Source of the DNA: Lates calcarifer
Lineage: Eukaryota > Chordata > Actinopteri > Centropomidae
Length of the DNA stretch: 64,000 nt
Assembly (NCBI RefSeq): GCF_001640805.2
Contig: NC_066833.1
Location: forward strand, 12,785,249-12,849,248
Reading direction: 5' to 3'
The translations under genes were made by a program, and so were the position numbers. The notes beneath the pieces are model-generated. The model was not told the DNA's origin. It ran no database searches and was given only the letters and a program-made list of their open reading frames with translations. Below, piece after piece: positions 51,116-64,000 of this stretch (positions are counted from its first letter, which is position 1; each line of letters opens with the position of its first letter).

Positions 51116-52960
51116 GCTCCTTAGATCAACGGCACATGTGGGCAACTACTTTAAAATGTCAAATGTGTGGGAAAATACTGATTGTTTAGTGGGAATTTTT
51201 CAGTAGCACGGATGAAGCATGATAATAGTACAGATCATGCTGCTGGATGTGAACCTTTCTGCCTTATGTTGACCACAAAGTGAGTCAGACAGATCACAGC
51301 AGTGCCATGCTCCTGATGCTGAGTTCAAGACCTGCATATGCACACATAATTTCCCCTGACGCTTATTCTCTTTCTTCAAATATGAGGGAACTTACTCTGG
51401 GCCAAGGCACTCCCCTGCTGTTAATCCTCATGCTTTATAATTCTTCACACTCCGTATGTGTGTGTTACAAAGACAGATGCACACATCAGATGAGCTTCAC
51501 TGTATGAATCACAAAATATTGCAAAGGTTATGCCTGTCAGGAAATTATCGCAGGCCTATATAGTTTCTCTACGCCACTCATGCATTGGTACAGTACTGGT
51601 GTGTGTGTGCATGTTTGTGCGTGTGCTCGCAAAGCAGCCTCTCCTAGGCACAACAAATCATAGGGACTAACCTCGCTGCCACAAAGCATTCACCCAAAGG
51701 GCCATCTGCATTTTAATGACTAATCTACTAGTCTAATTTATCTATGGCTACTGCACATTATTACAGGAGAGTCTTCATATTCCTCACAACACATAGAATT
51801 TCACATGGCTGCCTCATTTCTGCTGATGGCAATACTATGCTAATGGTGTTAGCATTTTCTGTGCACTTTTTTCCAACAAGCTCATCACAGAGAAGTTTAG
51901 GTGGATCCGTCTGGGGAAGCATATGTGCATAAGTATTTGTATGTATGCATACCAGCATGCAGCATGCAAGTTTTCCTTTTCTTATGAAGGTCTGCACTGG
52001 TTATCTTTGAGTTGTGGGAATATGCTGACCTTTTGATTATCCACTGTCATCTACACCGCTGACAATGGGACAACAGACATTCTTCATCAAATCAATGAGC
52101 CTGGCTGATTGACCTGATCCCTCTTACAAATCTGTTGTTGATCAGTCTTTACAGGACTGTAACATATTATAAAAAGAATGACAGAAGGTGAAATACTGAA
52201 GATATATCTATCTACAGGAAGCACAAATGTAACCCTAGGTTTCACAGTGCTGTGCATTTGTTGAGGAGAGTAATTACGGCTAAAATAGTTCAATACCACA
52301 AGTGCAGAAGAATCATATATGCAGTGGAAATGATAGATTAGGACAGTGGTTTGTATTTTTCTGCAACCATGACAAGAAGAGTTTGTATCACAGCACTCTA
52401 AAATGCTGTCTGCTGCCACTGCATTTGAGCAATAGTGTGCAAGTGTGTATGTGGATACATCACATGAGTTCATCCCGTTTTATTCACTGGTCCGGCTCAT
52501 TTCTAAACAACTGGTGTCATTCTAATGAGTGACTACACAACTCAACCACCCCCATCTCAGAGACACAGTTAAAAATTACATGTTAATGAATGACAATGCA
52601 CTGGCACTTTAAGGAAACCGGCTTTAATATTAAGAAATCTGGCAATGGTGTTCAGCTTGTTTCAGTAATTATTTATAAATAAGATTCAGTTTGTGAAAAC
52701 AAAGGAAACTGCACTGAACCTGAGGCCTGATTACTTGTTGAGATGGATGATTTTTGCAGTACATTTATTTCACAAAGCAACAGGTGATTATATGTAAATC
52801 TTTCAAAGTCAAATGTATTGTTTGCAGGATAATCCCCTTTGAGATTCACTGTTTGATTTTCATGAAGTTCCTTACATACATAACATTACATTTCACAAGT
52901 TAAACCTGGACTTCTCTAAAACTTACTGGCCTAATACATAAATAATTAGATTTTACAGTT

Positions 52961-53015
52961 AAAAACAAACAAACAACAACAACAACAAAAAAAAAAACAA
53001 AACAAAAAAAAAAAA
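52961..53015. repeat. A-rich (AAC)n/(AAAC)n tract
   Basis: Tandem AAC and AAAC units merging into poly-A. Confidence 0.9.
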
Positions 53016-54092
53016 GTCACCATGTGACAAAAATCTTAAATAATGACTTTCTCACTGACAGCAGTAATTGGTTCTATGTGTGCTATTTGTGTGCATGACT
53101 CATCCTCCTCCATCTTATTTAGTTAATCTCCACCTTAGTAACAAATCCTTTGAAATTAGCACCTAGTTGAGGTGTGAAAGGAAAATGTTGCAAAGAATAA
53201 TGCAAGGCTGCAGGTAGTCTGAGATTTTCAGTCTATTAACAACATTGCAACCCTGAATTACACAGGTCAGGAGTATTATCCACAAACTAATGAGCACTGA
53301 GTGGAAAATGGAAGCAGTTCAGAGTATACAGGAAGTGTTCAGTAAGTACAGCAACTGGCGCGTGTTAAGTCAAACACATTACTTTTCAGTTCTGTTCTCA
53401 ACAGAATCGTACAGGTCCGATCCCTAAGGGAAAAATGTGTCACCACTCACACATGTAAATTAAGCTACTCTATGTCCCAATGTTTCAGAGATTTTGTATG
53501 ACTGTTTAAGGTTGTAATAGTTACATCTACAGCACTGGCAGTTAGCTTGGCTAAAAGCAAATGCTGAGAGGGTGGGAGAAGGTGAGAAGTTTATTAGTTT
53601 CCACTGGGCTGGAACCGCTCCATACGACTCACAAATTCTTTGGAACGCAAACCAGGACTAACAGCACATGGGCTGGATGGCACACTACCCACTTTAAGCC
53701 AACATACAACCAGCTATGTAATCAATTACCTTTCCATTATATTTGCCATGAATGATGCTGTGCATAGACTCACTAAACTAATCTCTAGTTTCTGTCAAGG
53801 TGATGGTAGTAAAACACATCATCAGTCTGTTTATCACAGGCTGAGGGCCATGAATCTGCCTCTTCCCTTGAGTGTTTTAAATAGCTGCAGCTGGGTATAT
53901 TAGTGATGAAATAGGTCTGGTGTACAGCCTGGGGACCTGCCACGACTGTGTGCTAAACTGGGCATTCTAATGAAATAAAGAAGGCTCTGTGCAACACAGA
54001 GTTACCTGTAAAGGCTAGAGTTGTCTCCAGTGACATAGAATAATACATTTAATGTATTTTGGCTGTATGAGTAAATGTATTTCTCCCACAGC

Positions 54093-54285
54093 AACAGAAG
54101 GATGGAGGTAAGGAGAGAGAAAGGAGGGAGGAGAGAAGAGAGAATAAAGAAAAAAACAAACATGTTTGGAAATGGGAAACAGGAGAGAGAGGAAGGAGGG
54201 GGACAAACAACCAATACAAAAAAGAGGTGAGAGAATAGTCAAGGGAGGATGGGAGCGGGAGGAGCGGAAAAACAGAAAACACAGT
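54093..54285. repeat. purine-rich tract
   Basis: Nearly all A and G on the plus strand over about 190 bp, pyrimidine-rich in the transcript. The long open frames on the minus strand here are compositional. Confidence 0.7.
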
Positions 54286-55965
54286 GTTTGCAAATCACAA
54301 ATTAAAAGCATAAGCGTTCTACACACCAAACCATGTCCCAGAGGAAATATGGGCCTTTCAGCATAAAATTATTTGTAGCAAGTAGGTAGCTAGTGACAAC
54401 CCCCCCTTTGGCCTCCTGCCATCATTTACAGCAGCAGTTAAGCAGTTAATGAAACTACAAGTACTAGAAGAACACTGACTGTAATGTCATTCTGAGTTAA
54501 CTCTAGAGTTATCTTTCTCTGCCAACTGCATAAAAGGCTGAGGATGACAGCAACAATCAACAAAAGTATGCAAACTGTGAAATATTTAGCACTGTTTATT
54601 ATGAATATGGAGCCAAAATACACAGTGAAGACATCCATTCTGATTGGCTTAAGGCAGTCAAAATTCCTGTCTTGGGTAATAGGGGTTCAAGGATAAAGTG
54701 TGAGAAAAAAAGTGTGTTGTTGCTATTTGAAATCAATCAAGTTTTGCCATCTATAAATGAGATGCCATCAAATTTTGCAGAATTGCCCTAAGCAAATGTG
54801 AATGCACCCATCTTTATTGCAATTGTATTCAGCTGTGTTATTTTAGCCAGGTTGTCCCTACTGTAGAAGACAATTACAGGAAAATAGAATCCAATTTTTG
54901 TTTACATTTTTGTTTAAGTGTTTCTCAGCAAAACATGCTGTGTGTTGACATCAAACAAAATATGTTGAATACTTTTCCTTTCTCATAAACATTCGCAAAG
55001 CTGATTTTTGATCATTTTGAAACCTGCATCATTTATATCCATATTTACTTGCTGGCAGTCCTCTGCTGCCCTGCCTTTGCTGGCACATGGTTCTGTTTCT
55101 GGGTACATTAACGCCACCTTGATAAGTGGAGTAATGTGAAACCACTGGCAGAAATGTGTACTGCGTCACCTTTGTGTGTGTGCGCAGACAAACCCACTCA
55201 CTAGTGGTCAAAAACTCCACAGAGTAGATTTAAAAATGGGGAATGATCTCTTCACAGTTCTACAGTCTGCGTTATGTAAAGATCCAGGGAAAAATGAGTC
55301 ATGAAAAAAAAACAACTTGAAATGTTCTTACCAAATGGTGGCACTCTTGCTGCCAAAAACAAAACAAAAAAGTGTTCCCCGGCTCATGTTCTAACTACCA
55401 TCAAATCTCACTAAAATCAAATTTGTATTTCAGTTACTTTGCTGGCATATGTGAATGAATGATGGAGATGCATTTGTGTTCACCGCATAACCATAAGATG
55501 ATACTAGGCCCAGAAGTATTATAGATTGAATTGGACTGTCTGATATAAGATATCTCTTTATACACTCTATATACACTGATATATGGAAACCACACCGTAG
55601 CATGTAAAACTAATGCTATGTAACAGCTATGTGATAATCAAAATGAGTAATATCTAATTATATAATAATAATAATAGCTTATTAGCAGTGCATGTGACAA
55701 GAAGGTTATAAAAGTGGAGTGAAAGTGCCAGAAATGATTAATAATATGCAGTAAAAGAAGTTAGACTTTACCTCACTCTCATGCTTGATTAAAACACATT
55801 ATTTGAAAAACATGGTCTCTGACACATGGTCTCTAACTAACACATGATATGATTTTTTAACCCAAACAAAGCAGAAGCCACCTTTTATTGATAATATGCT
55901 GCAGTAAAAGTGACTTGTGCAAGTACTTCTCAACATCAAGTAAAATTCAGATTATACATACTCAC

Positions 55966-56301
55966 CGCCCTGATCGGTGCTGACAGTGATGATGGCTACC
56001 TGGCGAGGGAAGGAGCTCATGTCTGACACGCCATTGAGCGACTCAATCTCAAATGTGTAGTTGGCGTGCGCTGAGAAGTCCACCACGGTGACGGTGGCGT
56101 TGGTCAGGCCTAACGGTCGTGGCAGGAAACGAAGCTCCTCCTCACATAGCTGGCACTGGTCGGGCTCTGGGCCGCAGCGTTTGCACTGGACGTTATAGGT
56201 GAGGTCCCGCCGGCCCCCGGTGTCGCTGGGAGGCAACCACTCCAGCATCAGACAGGTGTCATTCATGTTAAACATTAAGTTACGGGGAGGCGATGGAGGG
56301 C
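55966..56301 (-). CDS. epha6: epha6 exon: fibronectin type III repeat 1
   Basis: This 336-bp exon encodes nearly all of the first extracellular fibronectin III domain. It starts RPPSPPRNLMFNMNDT and continues through LEWLPPSDTGGRRDLTYN, the paired-cysteine loop (CKRCGPEPDQCQLC), RFLPRPLGLTNATVTV and NYTFEIESLNGVSDMS. The tryptophan, the SDTGGR.DLTY loop and the cysteine cluster are characteristic of Eph receptors. Three N-glycosylation sequons are visible (NDT, NAT, NYT), fitting an extracellular location. The acceptor TTGACAG precedes 56301 and the donor GTGAGT follows 55966. It is phase 1 at both ends, joining to the next exon to give Q-G-G-P-S. The exon is notably GC-rich against its AT-rich introns. 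It is followed in the transcript by the 35.5-kb intron. Confidence 0.95.
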
Positions 56302-58653
56302 CTGTCAACAGAAGAGAGAGTTGTTTAGATTTGTGGCAAGTGCAAAATCATGACTGGATGTTGGTGCAGACTTTAAACTACACAGTAAAGCCTTGTCTGA
56401 TGACATAAGATCATGGGTTCAGAAAGTAGTTGAAATCTATGTATTGACTTGGAGGTAAATAATAATGTAATGCCTTCTCTTCCAATGATTCCATTTAAAA
56501 GTGTAGCAGCTGCTTTTTAATACTAATGGGGCTCTGGCCAAAGTTCTGCTTTTGTTTCTCTATGGGTGAATTTTCCAAGGTTGCAAATGTCAGAATAATT
56601 CATGTGAAAGAAAGGATTGATTACAGTCTCCAGGAGAAATCATTCATCTATCCACAGCACTGCTTATCTTTTGAGACTCGTGGGGGGGGGGCTGGTTTCA
56701 GTGTGGCTGGATTACAAGACAACTTAATATCATCAAAGAGGTTCTTTAGTGTAACTACAGCACCAATATTGCTCTGAAGAAGGGAAGATACCAGCATGTA
56801 AAGTTGATGCATACTTAATATGTGGTCAGGGACTGTAGAGAGCACACATACTGAGAAAAGCACAGGACCCAAGATTGACCCCTGATGTACACCTCAGCTA
56901 ATGCACATATTACACAGTACAGCAGTATTCTTTACACAAATATAAGCACAGTCTGTTAATCTATGTTAAAAGAATTCCCTTAATTTTAATAGCTGTATTT
57001 CACACAGGTACACTGTAGTATAAAACTGTTACGGTTAAGTATGACATATTATTGCTGTACCACATCTCCTCATAATGCATTCCTCTCTTGTGCAGTAAAC
57101 ATTCCAAGTTATTTCACCTCCCTCACATTTCACTTCGGCAAGGTATTTTGGTTCTGTCGGGATGTGTGTGTTTGTGTGTGAGGGTAAGTATTGTGCTGTA
57201 GCAGGCAGCCAGCTGTCAACAGGGTGGAGTTAAAAAGCCTGAGGGATTTGAACACTCCCCATCCTGCCAAGCTCACTGTCTGCCTCGACAATGGGATGTT
57301 TCCCTCTCCTTTACCATCCCTCCATCCCTCTCCCTCCCTGCCTCCGCTAAAAATCTCAGCAGACAGGAAAGCCCCTCCCACCCCTCCTCCGCCTCTGTCA
57401 GCTCTATGTCCATTCTCTCTCTCTTTATCTCTGTCTGCCTCTATCGGCCATTATCTCACCTCCTCTATTCTCTCCATCGAGGAGAATCCACCCACCTCCC
57501 CTCCTGCTGAGAAACCCCACTGCCATCAGTCAGCTCCTATTCTCCTCTAGAGGGAGATTGGTATCATCACCCTCCTTTCTTTCTCTCTTCACTGTCTACT
57601 CCATCCAGCATTCACACTTTCTCTCCACCTTTATCTCTCCTCCTGTGACATCCCTTCTTTCTTGCTCTACCTCTGTCTTCCTCTAAACCCCCCCGTCTTT
57701 AATCTCCATTTCTTTTTTTTTTCTTTGACATCAAGCAAACAGTTTATGCTGTGGCCTTGCAGGTTCCTGATTAAAATGCATTAAGTGAGTAAACACAGAG
57801 TTCACTGCTTGTAAAAATAGATGTGGTTGTCCTTTCCTCTTAGCTTGCTCAGTTGTCACAACTCCATAAGCCTTTACACACTGGGTTTGTGTTGATTTAG
57901 AATGTGTTCATAACTTGAGCACTTAGTTCAATAGCTAACAACAACTTTTGAAAAGCTGAAACAGTCTTCATTATACTGTTATTGTTGTTATTGATTAGAT
58001 TTTGTGAAAAAGTAAGATTGCTGCTCTAACAGCTGTCCAACAATATGAGTTTTTACACTGAAAAGTCTGCGGGTAGAAATGTGTGGATTTCTATGAGCAG
58101 AATCAATGTATTGCATCATCTGAGCTTAAATTTAGAAGTGAAAACACTGTACGTGGAGCCAAGCCTTTCTGATTTCTTTTGCAAACACTGGCTGTTGCAG
58201 GGCACTGTAAACTCACGGCATCTCCACAATGACTTGGCTTTGTCTTGCCGTAAAAGACAAATACACTCTTTCACCCTGGAGAGCTTTCAGATGTGGCCCC
58301 CGTCTATCTCAGTGACAGCTAAATGGCTTTTTAATTAAAGGAGAATTAGTCCGGTTAAACTGTAATTTAATGCAAATATGAAGTCATAATGACAGTCAGT
58401 GAATCATCAATGAAGACGAGGCAGCTGAACAAAAGCCATGTAATTCATCCAGAGACTCTCTAATGCACAGTTTCACACCAGATAAGTCCTGGAGACAAAA
58501 CTGGACTTACTGCCGCAGCCAATTCTGGGAGACCGCTGGAGTCATCCACCAGCTTAAAAGGAGGGCTAAAAATTCTGTACATCTACGTGGTTATGTGTCC
58601 AATGAGTAATATGTCGTAAGTAAGTCTTACACACTGGTTAGTGGTATACTCAC
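56302..58653 (-). other. epha6: epha6 intron between cysteine-rich and FN3-1 exons
   Basis: This is 2352 bp. About 57240-57720 is strongly pyrimidine-rich on the plus strand. The part nearest the cysteine-rich exon (about 58180-58560) is complex sequence with TTAATTAA (58331-58338) and a perfect POU octamer ATGCAAAT (58370-58377). A nine-G run lies near 56683. Confidence 0.8.
58320..58400. promoter_or_regulatory. homeodomain/POU site cluster
   Basis: TTAATTAA at 58331-58338, GAATTAGT at about 58343, TAATTTAATGCAAAT with a perfect octamer at 58370-58377. The cluster lies about 280 bp downstream of an exon in the transcript. Only an alignment would show whether it is conserved. Confidence 0.3.
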
Positions 58654-58809
58654 GTGTGCAAGCCATAGTTGGAGGATCTTTTTCAGCCCTGAAGAAGCCT
58701 TTCTCACAGCGACAGATAGCAGCCCCTTCTCTATAGCTGAAACTATGTGGTGGGCACTTTGAACACCTGATGTTTCCAGCATACGCCTTGTAGAAGCCTG
58801 GGTGGCACG
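58654..58809 (-). CDS. epha6: epha6 exon: end of cysteine-rich (EGF-like) region
   Basis: This 156-bp exon encodes the last part of the extracellular cysteine-rich region between the ligand-binding domain and the first fibronectin III repeat. It reads ACHPGFYKAYAGNIRC, then SKCPPHSF, then CRCEKGFFRAEKDPPTMACT. The regularly spaced cysteines and the CPPHS and KDPPTMACT signatures are diagnostic of class A Eph receptors. The acceptor is CCCTCAG at 58816-58810 and the donor is GTGAGT starting at 58653. The exon begins after the first base of an Ala codon and ends after the first base of an Arg codon (phase 1 to phase 1). Upstream ligand-binding exons are absent from 58810-64000. The length equals that of the corresponding exon in other Eph genes as I recall it. 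Confidence 0.93.
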
Positions 58810-59504
58810 CTGAGGGTGACAGAAAGATGACATGAAAAAATATGAGAGCAAAGCCATGTTATGGACATATAGGTAAAAATATCACATGAAAAATAGAAAC
58901 ATGAGGGCCCAAAGGGATACATATCCTTTGCTGAAAGAAATCAGATTCATAAATTAGATTCATTAAAAAACAGGTTTTATTTTAAAATATGGAAACTGAT
59001 GCAGCAAGGTTCATCAAAATATAATGAGACCATCTGTTTTGATCTTGAGAATCTTTACTCAAAATCTTTACTCAAAAACTAATTTTCATTTTACATTAAA
59101 ATCATTATTATCATCATTATTATTATCACTTTGAATTAATAGCTTTTTTCCAACTGGAATCAAAACATTTGCAATACAGAAATTCTTCTCGCTTCCCCAG
59201 TGAAAAAGCTGGGTCAACCCTGAGGATACAGACTGTCACAGTTTTAATGCCTAATTTATATTTATTGCAGGTGTGTAATTCTCAATAAATAATTTAAAGT
59301 GAGGGGAATGTGATGACAGAAATTCTCTTTGAGAGACTGTTAGACCTGTCTCAAAGTGTTATACACCTAGTTAGTTTGTAGTAGTTTTTTTGAGTCCAAG
59401 AATATTTTATTTTAGTTCACCTTGCTGCAGTCCGGTGTGTTTATCCAAAAGTTGTACTTTGGTTTCATACAATTTTTATAAATGAACAGGATCATTTGTA
59501 GTGA

Positions 59505-59530
59505 TTTTTATTTTATTTTATTTTATTTTT
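59505..59530. repeat. (TTTTA)n microsatellite
   Basis: About five TTTTA units. Confidence 0.9.
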
Positions 59531-60584
59531 GTCATTTCTAATTTTTCCATCCAAAAACCATGATGGCATCAGAGAAAGATTGCTGAAAGAAGTTGAAGAA
59601 TTAGGAAGAAACCTCAGTGCAACTAAAACAATTTGACTTAATTAAAACTAACCATTGTAAATATGTAGCATCTGTCAGAAACATTTTGTAAATACAAATT
59701 TCAGATAAATACTTTCCAAATGCACAGTGAAATAGGCTTTTTTCAAAAACCAGTGTAGGTATACCATGGATGTGTCAAAAATCTACCTACATGTTATAAT
59801 CTAAGTTGAAAACATATTTACATGGCAAAAACAGATCATAACTTAAAGCATGACAAGGGTAAAGTAAATACTTCTGACCATTTTTAATTTCATTTTTTTT
59901 TAAATACATAAAGAGCTGTAGCTTGCCATGTTCTTTTCTAACAGAGAGAGGGACACCCTGGTTTGGTGCACGAAATATGTTGCCAAAACTGTTGATCTCT
60001 TTCCAGGAGCCCTGTGTATGAAAGCGTATAATGAAGAGGTTTTCTGTTGGCTCCACATTCACACAAAACACATGTATTACTATCAAACCCAGGTCCTTAC
60101 ATCAAAATGTGCATATTGAATAGAAATGGTGGCTTATGCTGATGCTTTCATTATGAATTTTCTACATAAAAATGTGCACATTTTTTTCCAAGTTACTTAA
60201 GAGAGAGTAAAGGAAGCACTGAGACTTCTTATTCTAAAACACCTGAACCTGAACCAACACTGGAGTGACTGCTCCAATGAGAGTTTAACTAATAAATTAT
60301 AATTTACTTCAAATACAACAAACTGAAACAAATGTTGACATAAGCATAACATGTAAAAGCAACTTCCCTTTAAACAAATTAGAAAGGTGTATGCCTCTGC
60401 CAAACAATCAAGTTGCAGTTTACGTGAAGAAAATAAAAGTCATATTCCTTGTGTGTGTTAACATGCTTGGCTAATAAAGGTGACTCTAATAGAACACAAA
60501 GTTGCAGCCATGAAAGTGGATGCTTCACCCACCTTTTCAACCTAACAGAACATCTATATGATCACCACAGTTTCAAGGTGGGCA

Positions 60585-61000
60585 GCCAGTGTGACACGAA
60601 TTCAGTATCAAACCAAATGTAAAATATGGTCACAATCAAGCCCCTCTGGTATTGCATTGAATAATGGCCAGAAAAGCATTTTTGCAGAACATTATGATGT
60701 TACAGTGAAGTTGACCTTTTACCCTTTGGACATAAGCTGTCATCACTTCATCAAATTTGTCATAATTAGTGTTACAATCTTGAGCTATGGTCAAAAATGT
60801 GTTTTGTGCGGACACAGTGACCAGTGACATTTGACATCTGACCACCAAATTCTAATCAGTTCATCTTTGAGTCCGTGTGAACATTTGTGCCAATTTTGTG
60901 TGTCTGAGATATCGCATTCACTATCATTCATTATCAGATGGACGGACAACCTGAAAATGTGATACCTGCAGCCACAGCTGTCACCGGTGCTCTGGAATAG
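60585..61000 (+). repeat. dispersed teleost repeat
   Basis: TGACCTTTTACCCTTTGGAC, TTGTCATAATTAGTGTTACA, CCACCAAATTCTAATCAGTT, CTGAGATATCGCATTCACTA, GATGGACGGACAACCTGAAA and GCCACAGCTGTCACCGG are diverged matches to a highly repeated percomorph element that I recognise. Its phrase order is conserved, with some internal losses. It is non-coding. Confidence 0.72.
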
Positions 61001-61558
61001 AAAATAAGAAAATGGGCTGCAACTACTTTTTAATGGCTACTTCTAAAGCACTTCTATGTCACAGAGGCGTGCAAAAGTCTCCTTCCCATCGCTGCTGGTT
61101 GTCACCAAGCACATCGATTTAACAAGGTAACACAAGCTGAGCAATTTGAAGGGATTCACCTTGAAGCACAGAGCGCCTTTGTGTGTTTCCCCTGCCGCCT
61201 GTGATAAATGGAGCTGTAGGGAGGACAAGGAAGCACCCAAATCCACCACTGCTCTGATCAAATGGGGACAATTAGGACAGAGGCAAACTACTCAACACAC
61301 ACAGACACACACGCACTTGGCATGGGTCACTGTGAACTTTTTTAATGTTGTTTATCTGTACGAGGATTGTTTGCAAATGTTTGTTGAATCACACATTAAT
61401 TCCAGCCCTACACTGGAATCTGGTATTTCGTGGTGTATTCAGATTCATATATAATTTGTCAAAAATGTTGAATATCAGCAATCAAATTATTATATACTTT
61501 AAAAATTTCAAATCGATATTGGCCTCAAATACTTGACATACGCACATACATGCAGTTT

Positions 61559-61583
61559 ACACACACACACACACACACACACA
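61559..61583. repeat. (CA)n microsatellite
   Basis: About twelve CA units. Confidence 0.95.
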
Positions 61584-64000
61584 AAGGCCATCTGTATCAG
61601 TATGATAAGTGGCATCCCCTACAGTGTACCAAGGCTGCCTCTGTCCATTAACCTGTGATACCGACATGTCCTTGAGTCAAAAACCGTCAGTCAACTCCCC
61701 CATACCACTAGACCCCGTATCAGGCTCTGTCAACCTAATGATGCCTCCGTCCAACCTTCGCTGAACTGAGGGGATGTTCCTTTTTCAAAACCTCACAGCT
61801 TCCTTCTGCAATCTGTCTGTCCAGGCTCTGTTCCAAGGCCACAGTGGTGCTGTACAATGGCTGACCATGCATCAACCCAAGGATAGATACACACACGGTG
61901 GCGAGAAGGTTAGTGCACACATGTCGGTATGAATGCATACAAACACACGTGCCAGTGGACATGGCGAGAGCAGTGACAAACGGCACGTTGAGCCTGCCAA
62001 ATGCGAATGAAGCCTAGAGATTCAGACTGAGAAGAAGAGAAGTCTGCAAATCAAATACCACTGTTCATCCATCCAGGACAACAATCTTCTCCTTACATAT
62101 AAGCACCCATGCATTCATACTATGTGTAACACAGTCAGAAGCAGAAACTGAAGCAGTCATTTACTATAAACCTCTATTATTTCCCCTGCGAATATAATCT
62201 CTGATCCATACAAGCTGAAAAAGACTTGGCATTGAGTAAATTTGGACATTAGGCTGCTGATGGTCTAGTGACTAGTGAGCATGAGAGCCAAAACAAAACA
62301 GCACAATGGAAAAAGGCAGCAGGGCAAGACTGAGCGAGTGTTGTGTATGTTACTACACTGAATTCCTTTTGTAACACTTTTGCTACAGCCCAAAAGGTCA
62401 TAGAAAAACATGTAACAATGACCAAAAGTTAGTGTACCATTGTCTGTGAAGAGCTGAATGTATACACATGGAACACAGACAGTAAATTAAAATGTCCTAT
62501 AGCTTTATAAATATGCATAAATAAGAATTATTAATTAAAACAATATATGGTGTTATGACCATCACAGTGTTTCATGTAACAATAATGAAGTCTGCATCAA
62601 AGTGTCGTCTGGTTGCACAGATACTGAAAGAACAGAAGTATGGTATGGTCGTCACACTGTTGTGTTTATCCTGACACGAGGGCCTATAACAGACATTTAA
62701 AGTCCAATGCGTGGAGGTGCAGAGGAAACTGAACAACAGCTGCTGAGTGGTAATACTGCCTCAGCAGACATCACATACAGTGATTCCGTCAATGAACGAC
62801 ATTAGAAAATCTATCAAGCATCACCAGATTACAGCAACAAAAAAATCTAATTCACCGTACTATTTTCCTTCTTTAGCAGATGATTACCTATTGTAAAGAT
62901 GTCGGTGCAATTCCTCCACCATATTCTTATCTACTCAAGCTGAAGAAAGCAAAAATGATTATTACCTTTAAATTACCGCAAAATGCTCACAGCAAATATA
63001 AGCAATTGTCATGCTTGATCTTGTAAAATGGGTAATCATATCTGTATTTTATGTTATGTAGTTATGTTATGATGTCTAAAATAATGTTTATAACACATTA
63101 TAATGAGTTTTGAAGACTTTTACCAAGTCTATTAGCATACGACCCACTGGAGATATGTTTTTTTTTTTAGAAATGTCAAAAATAAAAATCGTTATAGTTA
63201 AAATGTTGTTGTGAGGATTTCATCCACTTGGCACTTGACAGGCACAATGTCATGATTGGGATGTACTGCAGATACTGTACACTTGTGAAGCAAGTGGACC
63301 AGAGCTGAGCACTGGGATGAGAGAACAGTTTCCTGACCCACTGGCCTTTGGGGCTTTGATCTAATTCTCTGCCCTCAGCCCAAGGTTAATGACATCTGGA
63401 AGTCATCCAGAACATCTTCAAGCCTGGGGCACAGAGGCCTGATCTGGGCCCTGAGATGCAGGGGCAGCAGATTGGTTGGTGAGGCCTGCTACTTCACACT
63501 CACTGGACCTGAACAACAGCAGAGCAACTGGCAGGCAGAGCAGGTATGGGGAGTAGACCTGCCCATCTGTACTGTACTATATGATTGTCTTCTGGAAAAA
63601 CCAGGGGTTGGCGTGTGAATGGGTGTATCCACAATCTCTCCCCAACCATAACCAAATGCTCTACCTACCTGAACATTACAATTCCTTACATGTGATTTAT
63701 TTGCCATAAACACAGTCCCTCTTCCTGTCCTTGTACTGTAGTTCCCATGTGCAGATATTAAGCAAAAAAATTGAAAAATGATGGTGAGGACGTCAAAATA
63801 AATAAATCGATAAATAAACATCCAACCTCCACAATCAAATAGATATTCACTTAAGAAAGATGTAAACCTTTCCCCTTCAATCAATAATTAACTTGAACCC
63901 CTGACAAATGAACTTCTGACTGGGCAGTCAGTGGTCTTTAAATTTTAAACAAGAAAAAAAGAACAAAAACAAAAACAAAACAAACAAAAATTGTTGATTG

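Larger units (their letters stand above)
58810..64000 (-). other. epha6: epha6 intron before the cysteine-rich exon, cut by the window edge
   Basis: No ligand-binding-domain exon is found. The interval holds a (TTTTA)n run, a common dispersed fish repeat (60585-61000), a CA microsatellite (61559-61583) and A-rich sequence at the end (63945-63992). The 131-codon open frame at 63489-63884 (minus) has no Eph features and is not called. Confidence 0.75.

Noticed and set aside
50724..51124. Ser/Phe/Leu-rich frames of up to 101 residues
   Set aside because: They are a compositional product of a pyrimidine-rich tract.
63489..63884. 131-residue minus-strand frame as the missing ligand-binding exon
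   Set aside because: It shows no Eph ligand-binding motifs and lacks the size and sequence expected. It looks like chance.

Overview
This window is nuclear DNA from a ray-finned fish, most likely a percomorph teleost. It has long AT-rich introns full of CA/TG microsatellites, and many decayed fragments of repeats that I recognise from teleost genomes. There are no operons, bacterial-type genes, rRNA genes or CRISPR arrays.

The only gene I can support is the middle of an Eph receptor tyrosine kinase, read from the minus strand (5' end at high coordinates). Eight exons with canonical GT-AG boundaries run from 58809 down to 4693. They are 156, 336, 125, 163, 109, 71, 126 and 186 bp, 1272 bp (424 codons) in all. 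The phases match at every junction and there is no frameshift or stop. In order they encode the end of the cysteine-rich region, fibronectin III-1, fibronectin III-2 (two exons), the transmembrane helix, two juxtamembrane exons including the two conserved tyrosines and the start of the glycine loop, and the N-lobe of the kinase. The sequence most resembles vertebrate EPHA6. Exons for the signal peptide and ligand-binding domain should lie above 64000. Exons for the rest of the kinase, SAM domain and PDZ ligand should lie below position 1. By analogy with other Eph genes these are probably exons 4-11.

Layout: 1-4692 is a cut intron with a LINE 3' tail. 4693-7673 holds three kinase/juxtamembrane exons. 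16690-20422 holds the transmembrane exon and the FN3-2 exons. 20423-55965 is one 35.5-kb intron. 55966-58809 holds the FN3-1 and cysteine-rich exons. 58810-64000 is the next intron, also cut. The intronic DNA contains a deleted Tc1-like transposase fossil, LINE fragments, tRNA-headed SINE-like repeats, other dispersed repeats and many microsatellites. Several complex, TAATTA-bearing stretches may be conserved enhancers, and there is one TATA-containing promoter-like module.

The most notable observation is the 543-bp intron between the two kinase exons. In the transcript it starts with an (AC)n run at the donor and ends with a (GU)n run at the acceptor, in place of a normal polypyrimidine tract. 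The two ends are complementary and could pair, holding the splice sites together. I found no novel multi-gene system in this window.
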